Shown piece after piece: positions 1 to 8,582 of a DNA stretch of 64,000 nucleotides. Positions within the stretch are counted from its first letter, which is position 1; each line of letters opens with the position of its first letter. Both the position numbers and the translations under genes were made by a program. The notes under the pieces are model-generated. The model saw nothing but the letters and a program-made list of their open reading frames with translations, did no database searches and had not been told where the DNA came from. This stretch comes from Bacteroidota bacterium (lineage in GTDB: Bacteria > Bacteroidota > Bacteroidia > Flavobacteriales > Weeksellaceae), in the NCBI GenBank assembly GCA_023393915.1, contig JAEXBS010000037.1, positions 1 through 64,000 of the forward strand, in the 5' to 3' direction.

Positions 1-1821
1 CCATTTTAGGCCATCGTCTCCTGTGATTGCAATCTCCCAAACTCCAAAATGTAAATCCAATAATTGGATTGCCCAATTTGAGTAGGCGGAACTATAAGAT
101 TTGATGTGTGGAAATACATTCGCAAAAACACGATCTGCAATTTCCGTGTACCTACTATTATCAAATAATAAGCCGAGTTTATACAAATCCCTGACAATTG
201 TTGAGCTCGAGGCAGGAATAACATTGTCCATAATCTCACTTTTCCTCGCAATTAATACTTCTGCCTCGGAACTGCTATAATAAAATGTGCCTATTTTCTC
301 ATCATAAAATAGGGGTATAGCGGTATCTGAGTAGGATTTTGCTTTGTTTATCCACACTTCATCAAAGGTCGCTTCATAAAGAGAAATGTAAGCCTCAATG
401 GTAAATGCATAGTCGTCCAAAAAACCGTAAATTGTTCGATTATGGTCTGAGGGTTGATGTAAAAGTCTGCCATTTTGGCAACATTTATCTTCGATAAAGT
501 TTGCGATACCTATGGCTAGATCTAGGAATTCTTGATTATTGAAAGTTCTGTAGGCATCAACCAATCCTTTGAGGAATAATGCATTCCATGTGGTCAACTG
601 CTTATGGTCTAATCCTGGACGAATCCTCTTCGACCTGTACAACAATAATTTTGATTTTATGTCTTTTAAATGCTCCTGCCATTCATCTTCCGAATAGCCA
701 GCTTCAGAAATCATGCTTAAGTCGTCTGAATTGACAAAGGGGATATTGATCTGCTCTTCAGTCCAGTTACCGCTCTTTTTGATGTTGAAGAAATTCCTTG
801 CTAATTCTGCATCATCTTCCAAAACATCAAACTCATCATACTCAAAGGTATAGAATTTACCCTCCACTCCTTCAGAGTCAGCATCCAATGCAGAATAAAA
901 TCCTCCATTGGGATTCAACATCTCTCTTTTTGCCCATTCGAAAGTTTCTTCAACAACATTCTTATAAAGGATATTTGGACGTTGCTGGTATGCCTCACTG
1001 TAAAGGCTCAAGAGTTGACCATTGTCGTAAAGCATTTTTTCGAAGTGCGGTACATGCCATTTGCCATCCACGGAATATCTCGCGAAACCACCACCAATCT
1101 GATCGTAAATACCACCATTTGCCATTTTCTCCAAGGTAAAATGGACATGATTCAATACCTCTTGATCATGATTCAGAAAACCGTATTTCAGGAAAAAAAT
1201 CCAATTATTGGGCAGTGGAAATTTTGGTGCGCGAGTATATCCACCATCTTTAGGGTCAAATTGCTCTTTCCAAGGCTCTACAACTTGTAGAATATCTTCT
1301 AGTTTAAATTGTTCTGGAATATCTTGAATGGGAAGTTTCTCGGCCTGTTGGATTCCTTGAGTAAGGCGCTCGGCATAATCTATCGCTACCTCGGGTTTTT
1401 CTTCCCACATTTGCGCAATCTGAAGCAGTACCTGCTGCCAATCATGTGGTTTGAAATAAGTGCCTCCATAGATAGGGCGACCATCAGGTAAACAGATGCA
1501 ATTTAATGGCCATCCACCAGAATTGGTCATCAACTGAACCGCTATCATATAAATCTGATCGATATCAGGACGTTCTTCCCGGTCAACCTTAATAGAAACA
1601 AAGAATTTGTTCATTGTCTCTGCGATCGCATCATTCTCAAAACTCTCTCGTTCCATCACATGGCACCAATGACAGGCGGAATAACCTATGCTGACAATGA
1701 TCAGTTTATTTTCTTCCTTTGCCTTCCTTAACGCCACATCACCCCACGGAAACCAATGAACAGGATTATGTTCATGTTGCTTTAAATAGGGTGAACCCTC
1801 TCCTTGTAATTTGTTTGCCAT
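1..1821 (-). CDS. Thioredoxin domain-containing protein, YyaL/DUF255 family (3' end cut by window edge)
   Basis: The reading frame is open from an ATG at 1821 to base 1 with no stop, giving 607 codons of a family usually about 670-700 residues long, so the C-terminus lies outside the window. The N-terminus reads MANKLQGEGSPYLKQHEHNP, the family's opening. A thioredoxin-like active site YSACHWCHVMERESF (CxxC form CHWC) sits near residues 47-61, followed by VDREERPDID and GGWP. This is the DUF255 (thioredoxin_7) domain, and the rest should be the alpha/alpha toroid seen in YyaL and mammalian SPATA20. The biochemical role is not established. It lies 22 bp behind the sixA stop on the same strand and is probably co-transcribed with it. 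Confidence 0.9.
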   Translation of the reverse strand, partial: MANKLQGEGSPYLKQHEHNPVHWFPWGDVALRKAKEENKLIIVSIGYSACHWCHVMERESFENDAIAETMNKFFVSIKVDREERPDIDQIYMIAVQLMTNSGGWPLNCICLPDGRPIYGGTYFKPHDWQQVLLQIAQMWEEKPEVAIDYAERLTQGIQQAEKLPIQDIPEQFKLEDILQVVEPWKEQFDPKDGGYTRAPKFPLPNNWIFFLKYGFLNHDQEVLNHVHFTLEKMANGGIYDQIGGGFARYSVDGKWHVPHFEKMLYDNGQLLSLYSEAYQQRPNILYKNVVEETFEWAKREMLNPNGGFYSALDADSEGVEGKFYTFEYDEFDVLEDDAELARNFFNIKKSGNWTEEQINIPFVNSDDLSMISEAGYSEDEWQEHLKDIKSKLLLYRSKRIRPGLDHKQLTTWNALFLKGLVDAYRTFNNQEFLDLAIGIANFIEDKCCQNGRLLHQPSDHNRTIYGFLDDYAFTIEAYISLYEATFDEVWINKAKSYSDTAIPLFYDEKIGTFYYSSSEAEVLIARKSEIMDNVIPASSSTIVRDLYKLGLLFDNSRYTEIADRVFANVFPHIKSYSSAYSNWAIQLLDLHFGVWEIAITGDDGLKW

Positions 1822-1843
1822 ACATTACGAAGGTAAAAAAATA

Positions 1844-2329
1844 TTATTTTAATAAGCCAATTAGGTTCGCAGTACCACCACCCAACATTTCAAAAGTAAG
1901 GTCTCCTTCCAATTGTAAGATCGAAACATTGGAAGTCGCTAAATCAATTTCAGAATGACTTAAATAGTTTGTCAAGTTAGAAAGACCGGGATTATGACCA
2001 AATACCAAGAGCTTATCAAATTGGTTAGAAACTGTATTGATAACTTTGAGGATATCCGTGAAATGAGCCTCATAAATATCTTTAGTCTGTTGAATGGAAT
2101 CAATTGGATAACCTAAAATTGAACAAAAAATTTCTGCCGTTTGAATCGCACGGTTAGCTGAAGAAGAAATAACTAAAGTCTTCTCATCAATATGAAGAGA
2201 TTTCTTGAGCTCATTCGCTATTTTATTAGCTCTATCGATCCCTTTTTGTTGTAAATCCCTGTCAAAATCATCCTTTGTAAAATTATGCTCCTCTGCTTTA
2301 GCGTGCCTGATAAGGTATAGTGTATTCAT
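1844..2329 (-). CDS. sixA: Histidine phosphatase family protein, SixA-like phosphohistidine phosphatase
   Basis: The protein (161 aa) begins MNTLYLIRHAKAEE, where RHAKAE is the phosphohistidine motif of the RHG superfamily in its SixA variant. A second conserved block, VISSSANRAIQTAEIF, and a late FGHNPGLSNL block carrying the second catalytic His agree with SixA. SixA proteins remove phosphate from histidine of phosphotransfer proteins; the target here is unknown. The frame is open upstream to 2356, but I chose the ATG at 2329 because it sits directly before the first beta strand, as in homologues. The IS element ends 116 bp upstream, so the natural promoter may have been altered by the insertion. 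It is followed by the DUF255 gene. Confidence 0.85.
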   Translation of the reverse strand: MNTLYLIRHAKAEEHNFTKDDFDRDLQQKGIDRANKIANELKKSLHIDEKTLVISSSANRAIQTAEIFCSILGYPIDSIQQTKDIYEAHFTDILKVINTVSNQFDKLLVFGHNPGLSNLTNYLSHSEIDLATSNVSILQLEGDLTFEMLGGGTANLIGLLK

Positions 2330-2445
2330 GATATTATTAGCTTGTGAGGTATACAAGATAAAAATTTAATAATTAATAAATCGTTCTGAAATTGTTAAGA
2401 AATAGTATTGTGACAGATGTTTATTAACTTCGTTGAAAATAGTGT

Positions 2446-2472
2446 CTGATTATCCGTTTATGCACCTGTTAT
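2446..2472. repeat. Left terminal inverted repeat of the IS1595 element
   Basis: It pairs with 3400-3426 in inverted orientation. The outer CTGATT and the following TCCG match exactly, then a divergent stretch is followed by a matching CACCT. The transposase stop codon (2458-2460) lies inside this repeat. Confidence 0.7.
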
Positions 2473-3366
2473 ATTCGCAATTACTAGTCTGTCAAAGAGT
2501 TTGTCTCCAAAATACCGTCTGTTTAATTTGTAAATAAACTCGTTGAGATACAACTGTAAGTATTTCCTTTTGATTTTATGGTAGTTGCCCAGCAATGTCC
2601 GTTTTGCATTACTGATTGCGATATGCACCCATTTGAGTGTTTCCTTGGTGGTTTTGGCGTCTGATTTCTCGGTGACGTGCAATTCCACCAGATCGGAGAT
2701 GTCAACGTAAGAAGTGCTTTTGTCCGAAAATACGATGGCATCATCCTCCATGCAGTCCCTGACCACGCCGTTGATTCCTTCACTTTGATGGCTATCCAGT
2801 ACCCTGGCCTTGAAATAACGCACATGCTTCTCCTTTTTGCCCGTTTCGATATCTTCCAACGGGGTGCTTTCGGCCATCACCGCAACGTTCTGCTTTCCCT
2901 CGGCTCCCCGGCCACGTGTACCCTTGCCTCGCTCGATTTCCTTACTGGCCACCGAAAAGTAACCCTCATCCAGTTCTATCATCCCTTCCAGTGTATACCT
3001 TGCATCCCGGTTGCCCATCGCCCTGCGGAGTTTGTGTACCATCGCCCATACCGGTTCGTAACGCTTCAATCCTAATTGCTTCTGGAGTTCGTTGGTGGAG
3101 AATCCCTTTTTTGTGCAACTCATCAGGAACATCGTTTTGTACCACACCAGAAACGGCAGCTTGGAGCTCTCCATGATCGTACCGCTGCGCAACGAGGTGC
3201 GGAAACGGCAACCTTTGCATTCATAACTCCATTTACCCTGTAACCAATAATGGGAAGTGCCCCCGCATCGCTTGCAGACAACCCCTTCCTTATCACGCTG
3301 CTCCTTGAAATGCAAACGACAATCTTCCTCCGAACCGAAATGAGCCGTAAAACTGAATATGTTCAT
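2458..3366 (-). CDS. IS1595-family transposase (ISXO2-like DDE domain)
   Basis: A 302-residue transposase. The N-terminal zinc ribbon has the cysteine pairs CKRC (about residues 31-34) and CKGC (50-53). The ISXO2-like catalytic domain follows, with IELDEGYF near residue 130 supplying the first Asp, IVFSDKST near 210 the second, and a C-terminal block with HKIKRKYLQLYLNEFIYKLN carrying the His/Glu region. Length and motif order are normal for an active enzyme and I see no frameshift. Base composition and codon choice (many GCC, CTG, CGC) differ from the AT-rich neighbours, which points to acquisition from another genome. It transposes only its own element. Confidence 0.93.
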   Translation of the reverse strand: MNIFSFTAHFGSEEDCRLHFKEQRDKEGVVCKRCGGTSHYWLQGKWSYECKGCRFRTSLRSGTIMESSKLPFLVWYKTMFLMSCTKKGFSTNELQKQLGLKRYEPVWAMVHKLRRAMGNRDARYTLEGMIELDEGYFSVASKEIERGKGTRGRGAEGKQNVAVMAESTPLEDIETGKKEKHVRYFKARVLDSHQSEGINGVVRDCMEDDAIVFSDKSTSYVDISDLVELHVTEKSDAKTTKETLKWVHIAISNAKRTLLGNYHKIKRKYLQLYLNEFIYKLNRRYFGDKLFDRLVIANITGA

Positions 3367-3399
3367 AATCCCTGCTTTTTGAGCGCTAATATACTAAAA

Positions 3400-3426
3400 A
3401 TATTAGGTGTGTTTGCGGAGAATCAG
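3400..3426. repeat. Right terminal inverted repeat of the IS1595 element
   Basis: Partner of 2446-2472. It ends 128 bp before the aspS start codon and just upstream of the presumed aspS promoter, so it does not interrupt aspS. Confidence 0.7.
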
Positions 3427-3488
3427 AATTTTTTTTTAATCGATTCTTTATGGAGAAGTCAGTCACTTAATTTTGATTTGAAATACCG

Positions 3489-3496
3489 TATCTTTA
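3489..3496 (+). promoter_or_regulatory. Possible aspS -7 element
   Basis: TATCTTTA, one mismatch from the Bacteroidota TAnnTTTG box, lies 58 bp before the aspS ATG. A TTA at 3467-3469 is in about the right place for the -33 element. It lies outside the IS right end. Confidence 0.4.
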
Positions 3497-3554
3497 CGCT
3501 CCTAAATTCAAAGGAATAAAATCTATTTTTACAATCAACGCACGATTATAAATT

Positions 3555-5309
3555 ATGTATAGAACTCATACCAACGGCGAATTATCTTTAAAAGAATTAA
3601 ATGAGACGGTAACCCTTTCAGGATGGGTGCAGACCGTGAGAGACAAAGGATTTATGGTCTGGATCGACCTAAGAGATCGTTACGGTATAACTCAATTGGT
3701 GATTGATCAGGACCGATGTCCTGTAGAGGTAGTTGATAAGGCAAAAAAGCTTGGTAGGGAGTATGTTATTCAAGTGGAAGGAACGGTCATTGAAAGAGCG
3801 TCCAAAAATCCAAAAATCCCGACAGGAGAAATTGAAATATTAGTAAATAACCTTACTATTCTGAACGCCTCTGAACTTCCACCCTTTATTATTGAAGATC
3901 AAACAGACGGTGGAGAAGAACTACGAATGAAGTACCGTTATTTGGATATTCGTCGTAATCCGGTTAAAGAAAAACTGATATTCCGCCACAAAATGGCGCA
4001 AAAAGTAAGAAATTATCTTTCAGAGAAAGGATTTATTGAAGTGGAAACTCCTGTTCTTATCAAATCCACTCCAGAAGGGGCACGTGATTTTGTTGTACCC
4101 AGCCGAATGAACCCAGGAGAATTCTATGCACTTCCACAATCTCCACAAACCTTCAAGCAATTATTGATGGTAGGAGGAATGGATCGATACTTCCAAATCG
4201 TGAAGTGTTTTAGAGACGAAGACCTTCGAGCCGATCGACAACCTGAGTTCACACAGATAGATTGTGAAATGGCTTTTGTTGAGCAAAAGGACGTTATTGA
4301 ACTTTTCGAAGGAATGACCGCCTCTTTACTGGAAGAAATCACCGGTACACATCCGGGCACTTTTCCTGTAATGTCTTACGAGGAGGCGATGAGAAGGTAT
4401 GGTAACGACAAACCGGACATTCGCTTTAAAATGGAATTCGTTGAACTCAATTCTCTAGTCAAAGGAAAGGATTTCAAAATATTTGATGAAGCCGAACTTG
4501 TTGTAGGTATTAATGTAGAAGGAGCTGCGGGGTACACTCGTAAAGAGATTGACGGATTAATTGATTGGGTAAAAAGACCTCAAATTGGTGCCCAAGGCAT
4601 GGTTTGGATCAAATACCAAAGTGATGGAAGTCTTACTTCTTCCGTAAATAAATTCTACTCAGTAGAAGACCTTGAAGCAATCGCTCACTCGTTTGATGCA
4701 AAAGAAGGTGACATGATGCTCATTTTAAGTGGCAGCCAAAATAAAGTCCGAGGACAGCTTTCTGCCCTTCGTATGGAGATGGCAACGCGCTTCGGTCTAA
4801 GAAAGCCAGATGTGTACGCGCCATTATGGGTAGTCGATTTCCCTTTATTAGAATGGGATGAAGAAACCAATCGTTACCATGCCATGCATCATCCTTTTAC
4901 TTCTCCTAAACGAGAAGACCTGGAATTACTTGAAACCGATCCTGGAAAAGTTAGAGCCAACGCTTACGACCTAGTTTTAAATGGAAATGAAATTGGAGGA
5001 GGATCGGTAAGAATCTTTGATCGCAAGCTGCAAAAGAAAATGTTTTCTCTCCTAGGATTCACTCAAGAGGAAGCTCAAAAACAATTTGGGTTCCTTATGG
5101 ATGCTTTCCAATACGGAGCTCCTCCCCATGCTGGGCTTGCCTTTGGATTTGATCGATTAGTAGCATTACTTGATGGAAACGAAGTAATTAGAGACTATAT
5201 CGCTTTTCCTAAAAACAATTCAGGACGCGACGTAATGATCGATGCGCCAAGCAGTATTGCACAGGAGCAATTGGAAGAACTTCAACTCGCGCTTAAGAAA
5301 GAAGATTAA
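3555..5309 (+). CDS. aspS: Aspartyl-tRNA synthetase
   Basis: This enzyme charges tRNA-Asp with aspartate in the cytoplasm. The 584-residue length is normal for the bacterial type. An N-terminal OB-fold anticodon-binding domain (LSGWVQTVRDKGFMVWIDLRD) occupies roughly residues 1-105. The class II catalytic core follows, with motif 2 FRDEDLRADRQPEFTQID near 218 and motif 3 GLAFGFDRLVALL near 527, and the bacterial GAD insertion lies between them. The substrate-site sequence HAMHHPFTSPK near 440 and the end GRDVMIDAPSS are typical. It starts at the first ATG of the frame, downstream of the IS, and is followed by its own terminator, so it is probably monocistronic. Confidence 0.98.
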   Translation: MYRTHTNGELSLKELNETVTLSGWVQTVRDKGFMVWIDLRDRYGITQLVIDQDRCPVEVVDKAKKLGREYVIQVEGTVIERASKNPKIPTGEIEILVNNLTILNASELPPFIIEDQTDGGEELRMKYRYLDIRRNPVKEKLIFRHKMAQKVRNYLSEKGFIEVETPVLIKSTPEGARDFVVPSRMNPGEFYALPQSPQTFKQLLMVGGMDRYFQIVKCFRDEDLRADRQPEFTQIDCEMAFVEQKDVIELFEGMTASLLEEITGTHPGTFPVMSYEEAMRRYGNDKPDIRFKMEFVELNSLVKGKDFKIFDEAELVVGINVEGAAGYTRKEIDGLIDWVKRPQIGAQGMVWIKYQSDGSLTSSVNKFYSVEDLEAIAHSFDAKEGDMMLILSGSQNKVRGQLSALRMEMATRFGLRKPDVYAPLWVVDFPLLEWDEETNRYHAMHHPFTSPKREDLELLETDPGKVRANAYDLVLNGNEIGGGSVRIFDRKLQKKMFSLLGFTQEEAQKQFGFLMDAFQYGAPPHAGLAFGFDRLVALLDGNEVIRDYIAFPKNNSGRDVMIDAPSSIAQEQLEELQLALKKED

Positions 5310-5335
5310 CACCCGTTTTACCTAGTCATAATAGC

Positions 5336-5361
5336 AAATCCCCGTTCTTTAACGGGGATTT
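5336..5361 (+). terminator. Rho-independent terminator after aspS
   Basis: An 11-bp perfect stem (AAATCCCCGTT with AACGGGGATTT) and a CTTT loop start 27 bp after the aspS stop. The run of T after it is weak (TATTATATTT), as is common in this phylum. Confidence 0.75.
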
Positions 5362-5385
5362 ATTATATTTATCCAAATTCTTCTC

Positions 5386-7671
5386 ATGAAAATCCTTCTG
5401 ATTTTAACCTTTCTATTTAGTTTTATGAACTTGAATGCTCGGAACCTTGTTTCTTATGTTAATCCCTTTGTGGGAACCAAAAACATGGGCCATACTTTCC
5501 CAGGAGCAGCTGCACCTTTCGGAATGGTCCAACTTTCTCCCAACACCAATCAAGAACCTTATGAAATTGACGGGAAATACAACCCTTTAACCTATAGATA
5601 CACTTCGGGTTATCAATTTGATGACAATACGATTTTCGGCTTTGCTCACACGCATTTTAGCGGTGTGGGACACAGTGATCTGGGTGATTTCTTACTCATG
5701 CCAACCACTGGTTCTTTAGAACTTCAGCCAGGAAACCCTAAAGAGAAGAGTAGCGGATATTATAGTGAATTTGATAAATCTACTGAAAAAGCCTCTCCAG
5801 GATATTATTCTGTAGTTTTAAAAAAATACAATATTCTAGCAGAGCTTAGCGCATCAGAGCGGGTTGGTTTTCATAAATACACTTTCCCCCCTACGGATCA
5901 GGCGCATATCCTACTGGACTTAATGCATAATATTTATAATTATGACGGGAAAAACGTTTGGACCTTTGTTCGGGTTAAAGACCCATACACGGTAGTAGGT
6001 TACCGACAAACCACAGGATGGGCCCGAACCAAGCTCGTTTATTTTGCAATGAAATTTTCCCAACCCATGACAAGCTACGGAAGGAAAAGATATGAAAAAG
6101 TACCCTACAATGGTTTTTATAGAAAATTCAAGGAAGAAGAAAATTTTCCCGAATTTGCTGGAAGAGAAATTCGAGCCTATTTCAATTTTGACACTCGAGA
6201 GAACCAAGAACTTAAGGTAAAGTTTGCCCTTTCCAACACTTCCACTTCTGGAGCATTAAAAAACCTTGAAAAAGAGATCCCTGGATGGGATTTTGAAGCG
6301 GAGACCAAGAAAACCCAAGCAAAATGGGAAAAAGAACTTTCAAAAATTCAGGTGGAGACCCTAGAAGATTCTGATAAGAGAACCTTTTATACGGCTCTAT
6401 ATCATACCATGCTCTCTCCCATCATTTACGAAGATGTTGACGGCAAGTATCGAGGACTTGACCAAAATATACATGAAAGTAAAGGATTTACAAATTACAG
6501 TATATTTTCTCTTTGGGACACCTACCGCGCACTACACCCATTATACAATTTGATTCAGCAAAAAAGAAACAATGACATGATGCATTCCATGCTTGCACAT
6601 GCGGATCAAAGTGTCCACAAAGCCCTTCCGGTTTGGTCTCATTATGCCAATGAAAATTGGTGCATGATTGGATACCACAGCGTCTCAGCTTTAAGTGACA
6701 CGCTCGTTAAAGGAAGCACAACAATCGATCCTAAAAAAGCCCTCAATGCAGCTATCCATTCTTCTACATTAAAATACTATGATGGGATCGAGGATTACAT
6801 GAGACTAGGGTATGTTCCGGAGGACAAAAGCCCCTACTCTGTCTCAAAAACACTAGAATACGCCTACGACGATTGGGCTATTGCACAGATTGCAAAGCTA
6901 GCCGATAACAAAGAAATGGAGCAAAAGTATCTTAAGCGGGCGACCCAGTATAAAAATGTATTTAATGAAAAATCCGGATTTATGCATCCCCGCTTAGAGA
7001 ACGGGCAATTCAAATACCCTTTTGATCCAATGGATACGCATGGGCAAGGTTTTATCGAAGGTAACGCATTTAATTACGGTCTTTATGTACCTCACAATGT
7101 CGAGAATATGATTGAGCTCATGGGAGGCAAAGACAAGTTCACCGCAAAACTGGATTCTATTTTCACCACAGAAATAGAAGATAAATACATAGAAAAGAAT
7201 GAAGATATAACACGAGACGGTATCATCGGCAATTACGTCCATGGCAATGAACCCGGTCACCATATCCCTTATTTGTACAACTGGACTTCTGCACCGTGGA
7301 AAACGCAAGAACGAGTAAGGATGATACTATCTACAATGTATAGTGATCAGGCCGATGGTTTATGTGGAAACGATGACGCAGGCCAGATGTCTGCATGGTA
7401 TCTTTTTTCCTCTTTAGGCTTCTATCCCGTTCTACCAGGTTCTGACCTCTACGCCTTAGGAAGTCCATTAGTAAAAGAAGCTCAGATTCATTTAGAAAAT
7501 GGAAATACCATCCAAATAAAAACCATCAATCAAAGCAAGGAGCACGTCTATGTTAAGAAAGTTGAACTTAACGGAAAGTCTCTTTCAAATGGACAAATTT
7601 CTCATAAAGAGCTTATGAAAGGAGGAAATTTGGTCTTTACGATGTCAAAAACTCCAAGTAAGAGAAAGTAA
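5386..7671 (+). CDS. GH92 family glycoside hydrolase (alpha-1,2-mannosidase), secreted
   Basis: A 761-residue exported glycosidase. A signal peptide (about residues 1-18, hydrophobic ILLILTFLFSFMNLNA) precedes the mature start RNLVSYVNPFVGT. YVNPFVGT and HTFPGAAAPFGMVQLSP are the hallmark N-terminal GH92 motifs. The C-terminal half carries GNEPGHHIPYLYNW and DDAGQMSAWYLFSSLGFYPV, the blocks that hold the catalytic acid and base region and bind calcium in studied members. GH92 enzymes remove mannose from N-glycans or mannoproteins with inversion; the exact linkage cannot be read from sequence. No SusC/SusD genes are nearby, so this is not part of a visible polysaccharide utilisation locus. It is a single gene between two terminators. 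Confidence 0.95.
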   Translation: MKILLILTFLFSFMNLNARNLVSYVNPFVGTKNMGHTFPGAAAPFGMVQLSPNTNQEPYEIDGKYNPLTYRYTSGYQFDDNTIFGFAHTHFSGVGHSDLGDFLLMPTTGSLELQPGNPKEKSSGYYSEFDKSTEKASPGYYSVVLKKYNILAELSASERVGFHKYTFPPTDQAHILLDLMHNIYNYDGKNVWTFVRVKDPYTVVGYRQTTGWARTKLVYFAMKFSQPMTSYGRKRYEKVPYNGFYRKFKEEENFPEFAGREIRAYFNFDTRENQELKVKFALSNTSTSGALKNLEKEIPGWDFEAETKKTQAKWEKELSKIQVETLEDSDKRTFYTALYHTMLSPIIYEDVDGKYRGLDQNIHESKGFTNYSIFSLWDTYRALHPLYNLIQQKRNNDMMHSMLAHADQSVHKALPVWSHYANENWCMIGYHSVSALSDTLVKGSTTIDPKKALNAAIHSSTLKYYDGIEDYMRLGYVPEDKSPYSVSKTLEYAYDDWAIAQIAKLADNKEMEQKYLKRATQYKNVFNEKSGFMHPRLENGQFKYPFDPMDTHGQGFIEGNAFNYGLYVPHNVENMIELMGGKDKFTAKLDSIFTTEIEDKYIEKNEDITRDGIIGNYVHGNEPGHHIPYLYNWTSAPWKTQERVRMILSTMYSDQADGLCGNDDAGQMSAWYLFSSLGFYPVLPGSDLYALGSPLVKEAQIHLENGNTIQIKTINQSKEHVYVKKVELNGKSLSNGQISHKELMKGGNLVFTMSKTPSKRK

Positions 7672-7752
7672 CTCGAAATACTAATCACTTATGACTTCCT
7701 GTATCAAATTGGATTGAATCTTTCCGGAATTTATTTTAAGCTTGGATAAAAA

Positions 7753-7783
7753 AAATCCGCAAACTGCTTTAGGATGCGGATTT
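7753..7783 (-). terminator. Terminator for the nusB-DUF1573-yajC operon
   Basis: The 9-bp stem AAATCCGCA / TGCGGATTT has a 13-nt loop. On the minus strand it is followed by a run of T (TGCGGATTTTTTTT), so it serves yajC; the GH92 gene converges on it from the other side. Confidence 0.75.
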
Positions 7784-7802
7784 ATTAAAGAAATAAGCTC
7801 TT

Positions 7803-8126
7803 TTATTTTTCTTCCTTAGCTTCAGGAAAACGAGCTGCAGTAAATTCTCTGGAGATCGCTGATTTCTCAAACTTAAGTTTACCTGAAAGGGTTTCAATTA
7901 CAATCCCGTCTTCTTGTACCTGAGCAATCCGCCCGTGCAATCCTGAAGTAGTCACTACACGTTGTCCTACTTTCAAAGATCCTTGGAAATTCTGCTCTTG
8001 TTTTTGCTTTCTCATTTGAGGTCTAAGCATCACGAAATACATGAAAACAAAGAAAAGCCCAAACATAATTAAGGTCGGCATCATCGAACCTTCTGAACCT
8101 GCTGCTTGTAAAAAAATAGTCTGCAT
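7803..8126 (-). CDS. yajC: Preprotein translocase subunit YajC
   Basis: A 107-residue single-pass inner-membrane protein that associates with SecDF at the Sec translocon. A short N-terminal segment is followed by one transmembrane helix (MPTLIMFGLFFVFMYFVML, about residues 16-34) and the family signature RPQMRKQKQ. The cytoplasmic part LKVGQRVVTTSGLHGRIAQV is the conserved KOW-like block. It starts 2 bp after the stop of the DUF1573 gene and is last in the nusB-DUF1573-yajC operon, an order that recurs in Bacteroidota. Confidence 0.95.
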   Translation of the reverse strand: MQTIFLQAAGSEGSMMPTLIMFGLFFVFMYFVMLRPQMRKQKQEQNFQGSLKVGQRVVTTSGLHGRIAQVQEDGIVIETLSGKLKFEKSAISREFTAARFPEAKEEK

Positions 8127-8128
8127 AA

Positions 8129-8575
8129 TTATGGTTTAACAACGTTTGCTGTAAAGGAAATAATAATTGGTGCGTTCTCTACGTTTGCGTAGATTTGTGC
8201 TTGCTTATTTTGGAAACCTTCAAAGCTAGAAGAATCAAATCGAAGCATTACCTGACCTTTTTCACCTGGCATGATTGGATCCTTAGTAAATTCAGGAGCG
8301 GTACATCCACAACCTGGCACGACCTCTGAAATAATTAGAGGCTGGTCTCCTGTATTTGTAACTTCATAAACGTGTTCCACGCTTTGTCCTTTGGTTACGT
8401 TTTTAAAATCCCAGTGCGCCTCAGAAAGTGCAACAGAAGTTACTGGACCTTGAGGGGCAGCAGTTTCTGTAACAGAAGTTTCCGACTGTAAAGTTTCTGG
8501 AGTTTGAATTTGTTCCTTTTTACACGCGGTTAGCCCCATCATCAGCACTAAGGAAAATACGATACTTTTTTTCAT
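8129..8575 (-). CDS. DUF1573 domain-containing lipoprotein
   Basis: A 148-residue lipoprotein: signal peptide MKKSIVFSLVLMMGLTAC with lipobox LTAC, so Cys18 should be lipidated. After a linker rich in Thr and Glu comes a DUF1573 domain (about residues 48-148) with the signature HWDFKNVTKGQ, EVTNTGDQPLIISEVVPGCGCTAP and PGEKG. These immunoglobulin-like beta domains occur in hundreds of copies across Bacteroidota; their function is unknown. It lies 7 bp after nusB and 2 bp before yajC, so translation is probably coupled. Confidence 0.92.
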   Translation of the reverse strand: MKKSIVFSLVLMMGLTACKKEQIQTPETLQSETSVTETAAPQGPVTSVALSEAHWDFKNVTKGQSVEHVYEVTNTGDQPLIISEVVPGCGCTAPEFTKDPIMPGEKGQVMLRFDSSSFEGFQNKQAQIYANVENAPIIISFTANVVKP

Positions 8576-8582
8576 TTTTATA

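Larger units (their letters stand above)
2446..3426 (-). mobile_element. IS1595-family insertion sequence, apparently intact
   Basis: One transposase gene is flanked by imperfect terminal inverted repeats of about 27 bp. The left end (2446-2472) starts CTGATTATCCG and the reverse complement of the right end (3400-3426) starts CTGATTCTCCG; both continue to a shared CACCT core. The interval is 981 bp, within the usual size of this family. I could not find a convincing 8-bp target duplication (left flank AATAGTGT, right flank AATTTTTT), so the insertion may be old or the ends may be off by a few bases. The interior is visibly richer in G and C than the neighbours. It sits between sixA and aspS. 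Confidence 0.8.

Noticed and set aside
6..251. 81-residue open frame on the minus strand
   Set aside because: It lies inside the DUF255 gene in another frame, and the real frame has the family motifs throughout.
2677..3176. Overlapping open frames on the plus strand inside the IS
   Set aside because: They are shadows of the GC-rich transposase gene; no motif or ribosome-binding context supports them.
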